A stretch of 64,000 nt of DNA. Source: Prinsepia uniflora. Its lineage: Eukaryota; Streptophyta; Magnoliopsida; Rosales; Rosaceae. The stretch spans positions 15,170,463 to 15,234,462 of the forward strand of contig CM064868.1 in the NCBI GenBank assembly GCA_032719365.1. The letters run 5' to 3'. Below, in pieces: positions 47,650 to 59,114 of the stretch. Below the pieces are notes generated by a model. The model saw only the letters and a program-made list of their open reading frames with translations. It searched no databases and was not told the origin of the DNA. Position 1 is the first letter of the stretch, and each line of letters opens with the position of its first letter. Made by a program: the position numbers and the translations under genes.

Positions 47650-47990
47650 TGCTCGTGATCTGGTGGCAAGGTGTCACATCGCGATCTTCATGGGCTTGAG
47701 TGTGCTCTTATGTGCCGAGTGAAACGTTGGGACTTACGCCATGAGCTCTAGTGGCACGTTGTTACGTCATGGTCTACGTGGGCTTGTGTGCATCCTCGTG
47801 CACTGTTTGCAGAGCGTTAGGAGTTATGCCTCGAGCTTTAGCGGCACGGTGTCACATCACGTTCTTCATGGGTTCGAGTGTGTCCTCGTTCAGTGCATGT
47901 CATGCGGAGCATTGAGACTTATGACTCGAGTTTTAGTGGCAAGGTGTCACACCGTGTTCTTCATGGGCTTGAGTGCATCCTTATGCATGA
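47650..47990. repeat. About 90-bp tandem repeat, 3.5 units
   Basis: Units contain AGTGGCAAGGTGTCACATC and TTCATGGGCTTGAGTG words. Inside the LARD-like element. Confidence 0.75.
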
Positions 47991-48479
47991 TGAAGGTTGT
48001 TCATAAGCATCCGAAGTTTCACATCAGTATGGAGCCAATTTGGGGCTTGTTGTGACGCCTTTCTAGCTGGTTGCCCATCCGCAAGTAGGAAGGTTGTCGT
48101 CACGCAGAATGCGGGAAGTTGATTGATGTCGGGGAATATGCCGGTACCGAGTGGTTTTGACATGGCATGAACATCTTATCCATGGGTTGGCACCATTTCT
48201 TGCTTCATGGAAAATTTTGATTGCATAACAGGTCGCAATTCCTATTAGAGGTGATTTAGTTGAACCTTTGGGATTCTGTTGAGTAGGTTGCTCTTATCAT
48301 AAGTCGTTGTGGAAAAAATGGTAGGCCTATCAGATCGTTCCATTCTTCAAGTTCTTGCTATAGACGAAGAACGATTAACGATGAACGATGAATGATGAAC
48401 AATAATGAAGTTTTTCTTGAAAATGCTAGAGTGCATGCATTGAGTATTTCTCAATTCGACTCTCAATGAAATCACCAGT

Positions 48480-48983
48480 TGTTGATGCAGAAATCCTCCG
48501 AATTTGTAGAATTCGTTTTTAATCCCTACACACAATAACAAAAAATAATCGGGGTTAAGATTGAAGCCCGCGGGGTGGTTCAACCAAAAACACTCCGATG
48601 CCAAAGTCAGTTTAATCGAGAGAATAAACCGGCAGAGTTTCAGTATGAGTTTTTGAATTACCTTTAGAAGTGAATGAGACTTTGTATTTATAGTGAAGTC
48701 TTGAAGGTCACCGGAGCGTCTGATTGGTTGAAAGAGATTGTGTTTAATAGGTGATTCTACCGAGAAAAATCACTATTATTAACTATATAAACAATAACTC
48801 GTAGAGAGATTATTTATTATTGGCATTGATCTGATTAATTAATATATTTAATCGATAAATATATTAAATTAATGTGGAGATCGTGTGATGCTGTTGTTGT
48901 CTATACCAAGGGCAATATCGACATTATGAGAGTTACGGGCCACACGGCAGCCCCATAATTTTCTGGTGATTTATGGTTTCACA
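48480..48983 (-). repeat. 5' LTR (504 bp) of the LARD-like element
   Basis: See the partner at 41920. TATA box on the minus strand at 48685-48693. Confidence 0.9.
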
Positions 48984-48988
48984 GATAG

Positions 48989-49949
48989 GAACATGACTTT
49001 TCAAGATTTTTAAGGAATTTTCGGGAGGGGTTCTGTGATTGAGAGAGATGATGGTTTTGGAGATAATGGATCTGATTGTTTTGCAAGAATATGGGTCTTC
49101 GTTAGTTGGGGTCGCGTTGTTCCTTCGAAGGCATTGGTAGATCCTCCCCTTCCATGTTTGACGGTGTGATCGGTGGTGGGCATCGACTGTGAGATGGTGG
49201 CGCGGCGCAACAGAAGCTGAGACCCATTTCTCTCCACAAAACTGAACTTGGTTTCGTCACGAACATTGCCCCCCCAAGCCACCGTAAGACATGTAGATGA
49301 AACCCACACATGTACGTTAAAAGTATTTTTCAACATCAGTCCAAAAAAAAGACGTATTTTTTAACATAAACACTCAAACATGTGCTCCACATGATGTAGG
49401 GCATGCAAAAGGTTGACGAAAGGATAGTACTGTGACAAGGCAGGCAATCCCATCTGCGTTAGTTTGAAGTTTGAACTAGGAGCCTAGGACTAAACTGATC
49501 GAACATCGCACGAACGTGCCCTGCGCCAACATTTCAATAATCTCGGGTCTCGCCGGTCTGGTCCGGTCTGGTGTGTGTATATGTCTCTATTGGCCCCGGT
49601 CAACACTCATCAATAATTTTCAATCACCGTTACATTCATTATCTTTCCACCACTTGCTGAAGAAAGTCGCTTATTTTCATTTTATTTGACACGTGGTCAG
49701 TTTTTTAGAATTTGAATACAAACTCATGATGGACTTATCATGCTATTTGATTTGTTCTAGTCCTTCATTCTAGACCAAGTCATGGTTTAAATTATTTTAT
49801 TCGCAGTATTACCTTAGTATTCGTTTCAATTGAATGATGGACTTGTCATGCTATTTCATTTACACAATATTTTTTTTATTAGTAATGTAAGGATAATTGA
49901 ATAGTGTCTCACAGTCAAATTACTAGTGACATTGTCCAATGGACCAAAC
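48989..49949. other. Intergenic DNA with one unrecognised ORF
   Basis: A 108-codon frame on the minus strand (49336-49010) has no recognisable domain; it is basic and Ser/Thr/Pro-rich at the C-terminus. It may be chance or a decayed exon. The remainder shows nothing I can name. Confidence 0.3.
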
Positions 49950-50520
49950 TAAGGGTGTCAATTTTTGATACGACTCGATACACGATTCGAAATCCACACG
50001 AAATTTATCCGGGTCAACCAGCACGATTAAAATTTTGGGTCATTTTCTGGTCAACCCGTTATGACCCGTTTATTAAACGGGTGGGTTTCGGGTCAACCTG
50101 TTAACCCGTATAATGACCTGTTAACCCGTTTAATAAATGGGTAGATTTCGGGTTAACAGGTTAACTCGTATATTGGCTTATATATTGACCCATTTAATAA
50201 ACGTGTCATTATTAACTCATATATCTACCCATTTACCTACCTAAATATTTATTAAATCTTATAATTTAAATAGGTTAAACATGTTAAACGGGTTAAACGA
50301 GTCAATCGGGTTATAGGTTAATTGGGTTTTGAGTATGACATGTTTATTAAATGGGTTAAACGGATTACACAGGTTACACGAGTCATTAACAGGTCGGGTT
50401 CGGGTTAAACATTCTTGATACGATTATTAAACGGGTCGGATTCGGGTTGAGCATAAATGGGTAAAACGGAATTTATGACACGATACGAATCCGACACAAC
50501 ACGACTCATTGCCACTCCTA
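49950..50520. mobile_element. hAT-like MITE (571 bp)
   Basis: The ends are degenerate inverted repeats: TAAGGGTGTCAAT at left against ATTGCCACTCCTA at right. The 8-bp flanks are GACCAAAC and AACCAAAC (7 of 8). The interior is dominated by AACCCGTTTAATAAACGGGT-like words in both orientations. No transposase is encoded. Confidence 0.7.
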
Positions 50521-50528
50521 AACCAAAC

Positions 50529-53032
50529 TATAAAGTTAAACCAAACTATAAAAAGACTTAAAAAAAAAAACAGATTGAGAAAATTAATAGTGTCTTCACA
50601 CTATTGAATAGTGTCTCATATAGTCTTAATTGTCTTCATTTGGTCAAAGCTAGGGCTCATATAGTCAAAAGCTTGCTGGACTGGCCACATGATGCACTGA
50701 ATGACAGAAGTTCGGTTCAATTTTCTTTTTCAAAGGACGCAAAAGTAGAACCATAGGAGTTATTCGTTATTCGTTATTCAATGGTTTTTTACTCCCATCT
50801 CTTCTAAGTTCCGTTGATAATTAGTCTCTATTCTCATCTTAAAAGTACGAAACATACCTCAAATCGTAAGTTGGAATATACTTACCATAATAGTTAATGT
50901 AGTTTCTCAGTCAAAATTTTGAAAATATAATATTGAAAAATTAATACACATATTATATGACAAGGAACTAAAATTATGATATGAAGCTCTGGGAACACTA
51001 AAATTTACTCAAAGAGAAGTATTTATACATCAAATATTTTTCAGAACAAAAAAAAAACCCTAAATCCTAAGTTATTTTCTTGTTTTTAACTCTTTTTTTT
51101 AACAATATTATCTTTGTTGTTTGTGTTCCCGTGTAAAATAATAAAAACGAAATAAAACAATTATGCAATAAAAAGACAAAAAATATGTGCAAAATATAGA
51201 GGGTATATTTATATATTTAGTAAGCAACCTAATAACAAGAAATACTTTAATTAATAAAAAAATGAAATATTTCATCGAAGTATCATCCGGAAGAGAACGA
51301 GTTGTTGTCGGAATTTGACCAAGATGGTGCAAGATAAAACTAATAGTGAAGTTTAGGAGACGACTTCAAAACATTATGGCAGAGTTCAAGGACTATTGTT
51401 CCAATTATTCCTTTCTATTAAACTTATTTAACATGAATGGATGATTTTGCCCTAAATTTTTAACGGATTCTGTTCAAATTTCTAATAGAGAGACAAAATT
51501 AACTAATATGGTAAAAATTAGGAACGAGAAAAACTAAAATTAAGGTTCAGAGACGGTTGCTAAAATTGAGATAAAGGTTACATCCCGCCTCGTAAACTAG
51601 AATTTGACTTTTCGAGTTTAGAAGATGGGATGTAACAATAGTTGTCAATTAAAATGGACATCAATAAACTATGCTCAATATGAAGCATATGTTGTATTTA
51701 TTCGATTGTGGAAACCAAACATTTTTGGAGCTACATAGCCCATAAATCATATAATGTCCAAATTGTCCATTGTAATGACATTAATGGCTCAAAGACACTC
51801 ATACATTAAATAATGTATTTACCAACTAGATATATTATTTAATCGGTTTTAAATCTCAACGATATTAATATTCCCCCTAAGAATTAAGGGGGGCGTATTC
51901 AATTTAGATTTTGATACGTTTTAAATGATTTTGATGGGTTTGAAATTTGTTAGGTTTCAACCGATCTTAAATGTTTTTTCTTAATTTCAAGGATTTTTCA
52001 TCTAGGTTTGTATTATTTGTATTCTTGATTTGTAATGATTTAAAAGTTTTTTTTTTATTTCAAAGAGTTTTCATTTGAATAATTTATGAAATTATAGTAT
52101 GATTTTTCTATCATCTCGCCCTTGTCACTCGCTACTATAAATTGTAAACCTTCAAAACCATACATTCAAATTTCTAATTCAATATTTGATTCTTCCCAAA
52201 CTTTGATTTATATATTTTATTGATGAGGATTGAAGGAGTGCAAAGATTAAAACTATTGATACTCATAAACCTCCAATTTTTCCTTGGATAATACTTGATT
52301 ACATGCCTAGTACTTAGTAGAGATCTTGGAAAAAAAACAAAACATGCTATCTACATAAACTTTGGAAGAAAACATGTGAGCTATATAAACTTTGGAAGAG
52401 AACATGTATACTTGACCAAACATTCTAATTATCAAAAAACCAACAAAATGTGAACAATTGATAAACGATATTAATTGCAGAAATTAGAAAGAAAAAAAAG
52501 AGAGGAGATCATATGTCAACTTTGTTATATATTCGTTTCAAATATGTTGAGCAACCCCGACTTCCTCATGTGCAGTCAGAAGTTCTTCATAGTTAGAGTT
52601 TTGTTAGAAAATTTAAATCGTATTGAACTGTTAAGATTTTAACAGTCTGGATTTGGATATTACCAATATCCATATTGAACCACACCGTGCCCGCCTCCTA
52701 TTGGCCATCTGCTATGGCTCGATGAGACCATTAAGAAAGACCTAGGACACGTTTACTTCTCAAAAATGGGAATAATGGGTAATGTAAGAAGTAAGAAATC
52801 AAAGAAATGAGTAATCATACAAGTGGGTAATCATTCATATATCCATTAAAAATAAGTCCAAAATTTCATATATCTTTTTTGTGATTATTGATTAATAAAA
52901 TCGGAGAAAATATGCATATATATATATATATTGTAATAGTACAAATAGTTCATTGATAAATATTGTAAATCATATTTTTAATTGTTGATGAGGTGACTCA
53001 AAAAATAAGGATTCATTTATATCAGAAAATTA
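50529..53032. other. AT-rich intergenic DNA, no gene seen
   Basis: Contains a small foldback (51577-51636, arms GTTACATCCC and GGGATGTAAC). 51890 onward starts GGGGCGTATTCAATTTAGAT and 52745 onward starts ACACGTTTACTTCTC; both resemble common plant MITE ends, but I cannot find their partners. An AT microsatellite lies near 52914-52932. Confidence 0.4.
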
Positions 53033-53037
53033 TTACT

Positions 53038-56000
53038 TGTAATGACCCGTCCCGAATATCGGGATTGAATATTAATTAATCATGATTTAGAATGACTAAT
53101 CGGGGATTAGTTGAGTGAAATCGGACGAAACGTGCAAAATGACCGTTTTGCCCCTAGCGTGGGCAAAATGTTGACTTTTAGTTCGGGCGGTCAAACGGAC
53201 TTTGACCGATGATTGTGACGTAGTTCGGGACGTCACGAGTTCATAGACAGGTGGCACGTTCGATTCCGACATTCGTAGAGAAAGTTATGATGTTCGGAAG
53301 TTGAGGGGTATTTTGGTAATTTGGCATATTAGGGGCCAAATGTTGACTTTTTGATCGGGAGGTCCGATGGACGAGGGCCAAGGACCGTTACGTAGGTCTC
53401 GTCGATACGAATCCAACGACAGGCGGCATGCCGAAATCGGAGATTCAACGACGAAGTTATGGTCACGGAATCGGGCTCGATTAACCGAACGAACCGGGAT
53501 TAAAATAATATTTTAATGTGAACAGTACCTGGTGACTGTGCACATCCGGATGAGTGACAAGTGTCACCCATCCCTTGTTTCCAGCTCCATGTTTCCCTCC
53601 CAACACTATCATTACTACATCATCATTCCTACACCATCATTCCTCCATCTTTTTTCCCCATTTTTCTTCTTCTTTGTTTTCTTACCCGTGAGAGGGGGAA
53701 TCAGAATTGGGAGAATTGAGCTCCCTTTCACATCCAGTTTTGAGGGGAATTTGTGAGATTGTGAGAGAGGATTAAACTGGGGAAACACTGAGGGTCGATT
53801 GAGGGTTGGAGACTGAGAATCGAAAATTTAGAAAAATTGGGGGGAAATTCAAATACTGGGAATTGAGCCGTGAGGATCGAAATTGAACTCACTTCGAGCT
53901 TCCTGGGATCATTACGATCAGAAACGTCGAAAGAACGAAGGAAATTGGTGTTGTTTTGACTCTGAACACACTTGGTGACAGAGAATGAAATTCAAGGTTG
54001 AGTCGAGGGAATTGAGGCTTTGATTGACGAAATTGATGTGGGGATTGTGTTCCTGAGGATCCCACGATGCTTCTGGATCCATCAATTGAAGGAAAACGCT
54101 GGAGATTGACTGAACTCCATGGTTGCACAGTGACGAAGAATCGAGTTTGAGTCGTGGCGTTTGAGCCACGAATTGATGCAATTGAGTTGGGGAAAATACT
54201 TACCTGAGTCCATTGAAGCTTACTGGTGAATCAATTGAACGAAATCAAGAAGGTTTGATGGTTTTCGAAGGATGAACAGTGGTTGGATGTCCGTCGATTG
54301 ATCATCTGTGATCGTGAGGTTTGAGGTAATTTTTCTTGTAATTAAGTCCACAGAACTCTAATTAGACTTGAATCGAAACTGACTGAATGTTCAATTGGTG
54401 GAATCAATGTCGAATTGACAGAAAACGAACCGGGTCGCCTCGCGGGTTAAATGGCCCATTTTACAGACAAACGGGTGAGGGAGACATCACTGTAGCTGGC
54501 GCGTGGGTTTCACGCGCAGCCACTCACGGCGGCGCGTGGGGGCGCGTCCGGCCTAGTCTCAAGGTGAGGTCAACATGACTTTTGATCCTCTCAGTGTAAC
54601 GAACATTTTAACGTTGGTTTCGATGGAATCGGATATCGTTTCGATAATGTTTCGCGTATCCGAAGTTTTGTTTTACGTTTAAAATACGTATTTAAGTCCC
54701 GGAAAAATTGGGGAAAATTATATGTTGTATTTTGAGATGTTAGTAACCCTCTATAATGATTTTGGATAGGAGTTGTGATTTCCAGATTTTACGGAAAAAC
54801 GTGCAGCTCGGAAACGGACCGTTTTGAACGGTGTGTGTGAGTGGACTTTGTTTTCTAACCGTGATGCATGCATATATGATTTTTATGCCTTATTATATGA
54901 TTTTATATGCTTGTGCATGATTTGTGTTTCAATCCGGTAATTTCTCGGTTTTATGATTATTATATTATTATTTTGGGCGATTTTCGAGAAATTACGAAAT
55001 TTGGTAAAAATGATGTTTGGACTTGGTTTGTGAGTCCGGGATTAAAATTGGTTGGAAATAATGTTTGGACTCGGATTATTGAGTCATGAAATGAAAGATG
55101 ATGTGGTGACTCGGGAATGAGTCGAGGGTCAATTTCGTGGTTTTACGTGAAAATGGCAACTGAGGTTGCAACGCATGGATTTGCGTGATAATGTTATTTT
55201 GGGCATGAGAACCCAAGTGAATAGTGATTTTGACTCGGAATTGGAGTCATTTATGAAATTGTGAAATTAATGTTTTATTGGGATTTTATGATTATTTTAA
55301 TCAGTCTTTCGGACACGTTTTACGAGGAATGTGCAGATGATGTTTTGGGCTAGGCCCGGAGTTTAAATGATTTCTAAAATGATGTTTTGACTTGGTTGGT
55401 GAGTCAATGATGATTTTCGGATTATTCTATTGATTTAAATGTGATTTTAACGGTTTATGTGTAAAAGGTATTTTGGGCTTGAGACCCAGTTGAGAATGAT
55501 CTTGACTTGGTATGAAGTCAAGATTTGATTGAAATGTTTTGGGATGTAATTCCCGGGATGGTTTTCATTGTGATTGTGATATTCCCAGACGGTCGGTGCT
55601 TGGGGGGATTACCCAGACGACCGGAGCTTGGGGGATGTGATTGTAGGATCCAGAGTTGATCCTATGGTAGTCAGCTTCTTGGATGAGACTGAGCCTGGAT
55701 GTACCACTCGGAGGTGTCTGATCCTGGGGATGTGTTCGCCCAGAGGTGACTGAGCCCGAGGGGGTTGAGCCCAGAGGTGTTTATTCCCGAGAGAGTGACT
55801 GGATATTGGCCTACGCGTAGTGCAGCCCTTGTGAGTAGTGCAGTTTAATTGATTGTGCACTTGTGAGTAGTGCAGATGTGATTTGTGATATTTTATGCAC
55901 TTGTGAGTAGTGCGGATTGATTGGATTGATATATTTGTTGTGCACTGGTGATTAGTGCTGATTGGTATTAATTGTGATGACGTACTAGTATTGAGTACGG

Positions 56001-56436
56001 GTTTTTGGTCTTTATGGCCAGTGATTAGGTTTTCACATGTTTTGGCCTGAGAGCCGGGATTTGATGTTTTATAACATGAACTGATTTGGTGAACATGAGT
56101 TTGATGGACCATGGGAAAATATGTTTTGATTTTATCGGTCACTCATGTTTTACGATATGCATGCAAGTTTGTGAAAACTGGAGGGTAAGATTGTATTTTG
56201 ATAAATGTTTTTATAAGAGGTCATTTTTGTCCACTCACACCTTTTCTGTTTTGTGACCCTCCAGGCCGTGGTACGACGCTCGGGACTGATCGTGAGGCAG
56301 TGACAGCAGCAGAAATCCGCGCAAACATCCCTTGTCTGGCAAGTACTGAAGGGGAGTTTCGGACCTTTAGTTGACTTGTCAGACGGGAGCAGGACCGGGC
56401 ACGGTTTTTGACGTCCAGTTGGGACGGGTCCTGTCA
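53038..56436 (+). repeat. 5' LTR (3399 bp) of the gag-only element
   Basis: TGTAATGACCCGTCCC ... GGGTCCTGTCA. It holds a duplicated U3 module (GACAGGTGGCACG at about 53246, GACAGGCGGCATG at about 53419), a palindrome at 53548-53573, and GCGCGTG/CACGCGC hairpin near 54498. The 12-bp inverted repeat arms are 54835-54846 and 56229-56240, followed by CCCTCCAG ending 56264. The U5 hairpin is 56331-56387. Four GTGCACTTGTGAGTAGTGC-type repeats lie at 55815-55960. Confidence 0.95.
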
Positions 56437-56439
56437 AAT

Positions 56440-56451
56440 TGGTATCAGAGC
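56440..56451 (+). other. Primer binding site of the gag-only element
   Basis: TGGTATCAGAGC, complementary to initiator tRNA-Met, 3 nt after the 5' LTR. Confidence 0.92.
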
Positions 56452-56480
56452 ATTTGGTTCTTGATTTCTGTTGATACGTC

Positions 56481-57320
56481 ATGCCTCCGAGTCGTGCGTC
56501 CCGTACACGGTCTGAAGATGGGAGGGGCGAGAGTAGTGTTAGTAAAGGTCCAGATATTGAGCGAGCTCGACGGTTGGGAGCCACTGTGTTTCGTGGTGAT
56601 TCAGGACCGGATGGTGCCGAAGATTGGCTTACTCGATTGGAAAGGATTTTTGAGGTTATGATATGTCCCCTGGAGGACAGTTTTCTTTTGGATGGCTATG
56701 CTTACAGGTGGTGGCATAGTTTACAGTTGACTGGCTGGGATGCCCGTACCTTGGCATGGGATGCTTTCCGAGAGCGATTTTTGGATCAGTTTTATCCTCG
56801 CTCATTTCGGAACGCTAAGGAGGTTGAGTTTCTCCAATTGCAGCAAGGGAATCGGTTAGTGGTCGATTATGAACAGCAATTTTTGCACTTATCTAGTTTC
56901 GCTCCTCTGTATGTGGCTACAGAGGAGGATAAGTGTCGAAGGTTTGAGCAGGGATTGAGGAATGAGTTACGAGGTGCTGTAACTGTTGGCTCGTATTCCA
57001 CCCTGAGGGAATTATCGGATGCTGCTATCCGAGTGGAGGCTACTATTTTACCTGTGCCGGAACAATCTTTGGGCTCTGGACGACACCGAGAGCGTCAGGA
57101 TACTGAACAGATGAGTCAAGAAACAACGAAGCGAGTTAGCCTTCATACTCTTGTGTCGCAATCCTCGGTAGGCGTTCATTCGGGTGGAACTTCAACCCAG
57201 TCGACAAGTAAGCGGCGTGGTGGGGCAAGTCTCCTCAGCACTGCCACTTGTCACTTTTGTAGGAAACTTGGACATTTGCGAAGGAACTGCCCCGATCGAC
57301 TTGACCGTAGGTCAGAATAA
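56481..57320 (+). CDS. Gag protein of the gag-only element (279 aa, intact)
   Basis: This intact ORF starts 29 nt after the PBS with MPPSRASRTRS. Residues about 25-195 form the retro-gag domain (RARRLGATVFRG, YRWWHSLQLTGW, FRERFLDQFYPRSFRNAKEV, LQLQQGN, RFEQGLRNELRG). A Ser/Gln/Arg-rich linker follows. A CCHC zinc knuckle is at C257, C260, H265, C270 (CHFCRKLGHLRRNC). It should assemble particles and bind the element RNA. The C-terminus stops shortly after the knuckle, where full elements run on to protease. It is the only intact retroelement gag in the window and is likely maintained by selection or simply young. Confidence 0.93.
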   Translation: MPPSRASRTRSEDGRGESSVSKGPDIERARRLGATVFRGDSGPDGAEDWLTRLERIFEVMICPLEDSFLLDGYAYRWWHSLQLTGWDARTLAWDAFRERFLDQFYPRSFRNAKEVEFLQLQQGNRLVVDYEQQFLHLSSFAPLYVATEEDKCRRFEQGLRNELRGAVTVGSYSTLRELSDAAIRVEATILPVPEQSLGSGRHRERQDTEQMSQETTKRVSLHTLVSQSSVGVHSGGTSTQSTSKRRGGASLLSTATCHFCRKLGHLRRNCPDRLDRRSE

Positions 57321-59078
57321 TTGTATTGATACATGTTTTCGTGATACCTTGTAAATGGTTTGTATTGTCCATTTGTGTTGTAATATTGTATCAGGTGTTT
57401 TGGGTGTGTCGGACTACTGTGGGGCCGGATGATTGTTTTTGTTTGGTTTGTAGATGGGCATGTTGGGCCCAGAATAAACTTGACCCGGGGGTGAATATTG
57501 GTGTTATCATTTTGGGATCATCCTTGGTTTTCCCTAGGTGGTTCGGGTTTGTGATGTCATGGACATTGGGCATTGTGACGATCTAGGATCGTGATGTTCA
57601 TGGCCAGCTGACGTAGTGATGGATCTGGACCGTGATCCTGATGATCCAGTTGGGTAGAGAGTTTGTCACTCTTACTCCGGTATGTGAGTTGTAAATGACG
57701 GGACCGAACTTCTCTTCGAAGTGGAGCCCTTTTTGGTATATTACTCGAGTGAGTAGGTTTCCGAAGTGGTCGGATTTTGTCAACCTTAACCGTGTGGTTG
57801 TTGGGTTGGCTTCCTTATGAAGTCAACCGAGTATAATAAATGGGTAACCGATAGGTTCGGTTTTGGTGTGTCCGAGTGGACGTGAACGAGATTTCGGGTT
57901 TTGGAATCGAATTTCTGGGTGACGATTCAGGATTCGATTTTAGAACTTGAAAGTGGAATACTGGATTTGGGTGCGGAATGATTATTCCAAATGCTAGCTT
58001 ACGGAATAATGATTTCGGATTTGGACATGAATTAAAAATGTGATATATGGATTTGGATTCGGGATTTCTTACGAAATTGCGGATTCGGATTTGGAATTGG
58101 AACTAGATGATGGGTGGAGTTTCGATTTGTCTCTTGTTGGTTTGGGCAAATGAACTCCATTATTGGAACGTGTTTGGCTATGACCTAGGTGGTTGTAGTC
58201 TTGTCAATGGATAGATGTATGTACCTTATTTATGGTTTGGGGTACGATACTTTGCAGACTTATGGTGCCGGGTGACGGTATACGGGTTATACCAGTAGTA
58301 CGTTGGTGAACGTGTTAGTAGTCGGCTTAATCCTGATACCATTGGATGGGTTGTGAACGTGAACTGGACATTGAAACGATGCACTGGGCAGAGTGATTCT
58401 GATGATTTCAGTGATTGTTTGAGTCGTGTGATCACTGCTAGGCTGGTGTTCAATATGTTCCAGTTACACCGTCTGTTTGAGTGTGATGACGGTATGCGTA
58501 TACTCAGGATGAGTGAGTTGGTGGTTAGTGTGACCGCAAGTTGCTTTGCGGAGAGATGTTACCTTGTCGTGACCTTACCAGCATCTGGGATCGCTGAGGG
58601 GGTGACAGTTGTGGATACTGCTGTTGGTATTTGTCGCAGGATTGAGTTTGCCCTGCGAGGGGAGATCGTGTTGTTGATCTTGTGCTACATTGACGGACGT
58701 GGTGGTATGATGTGTTGTCATTGATTTGTTACTAATTGGCGCTTTACTAGGGTGGTAAAGCTTGGTGGTGACAGTTTGGCTTGTGGTGTCAGCATGGACT
58801 GACAGGTGAGTTTTGGTGACTCTCTATGAGAGCGGATGTCAGGGCACCTTAGTGATTACGTGGGGCCGTCAAGCTGAAAGAGTCAGCTTAATGGTGATAT
58901 TGCCAATTTCTGGTGATCGATTTCACTCGAGGAGGTCGAGTGTAGTCAGTACGACGTGCATCTGTGATGTGACGTCTGAGTGCAGACGAGTTCTGCATTG
59001 GCTAGTGGGTGTACAGGTGTACACGTGTTGTGAGGCCCATTTGTTTTCCACGAGGTAGATGTGGAATACAAGTAGTTG
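57321..59078 (+). other. Non-coding internal filler of the gag-only element
   Basis: About 1.76 kb where pol would lie. No pol motif is readable in any frame. 57890-58110 has loose GGATTTGGATTCGG repeats. A 123-codon frame (58353-58724) gives a Cys-rich product of no known family and is probably chance. Confidence 0.6.
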
Positions 59079-59098
59079 GAATTTCGGGGACGAAATTC
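59079..59098 (+). other. 8-bp hairpin upstream of the PPT in the gag-only element
   Basis: GAATTTCG, loop GGGA (a GNRA-type tetraloop), CGAAATTC. It lies 16 nt before the 3' LTR although the pol gene that normally precedes it is absent. Confidence 0.75.
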
Positions 59099-59101
59099 TT
59101 T

Positions 59102-59113
59102 AAGGAGGGAAGG
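59102..59113 (+). other. Polypurine tract of the gag-only element
   Basis: AAGGAGGGAAGG, one base before the 3' LTR start. Confidence 0.85.
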
Positions 59114-59114
59114 T

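Larger units (their letters stand above)
41920..48983 (-). mobile_element. LARD-like LTR element without retroviral genes, TSD GATAG
   Basis: Flanked by GATAG (41915-41919 and 48984-48988). Short LTRs of 511 and 504 bp enclose a 6.05-kb interior with no gag or pol domain. Orientation is minus because a PPT-like GATATGGGGGTATT (42431-42444, minus sense) abuts the left LTR and the LTR TATA boxes read on the minus strand. The interior is packed with tandem repeats. A canonical PBS is not evident; in minus sense ACTGGTGATTTC follows the right LTR. It must depend on another element's proteins. Confidence 0.85.

Noticed and set aside
53532..53756. Short ORFs present in both LTRs (also 59609-59833)
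   Set aside because: Identity between copies is due to LTR duplication, not coding conservation. The start overlaps the palindrome and no family is recognised.
58353..58724. A 123-codon Cys-rich protein in the gag-only element
   Set aside because: No motif, no start context and no counterpart in the related element; length is compatible with chance in this composition.
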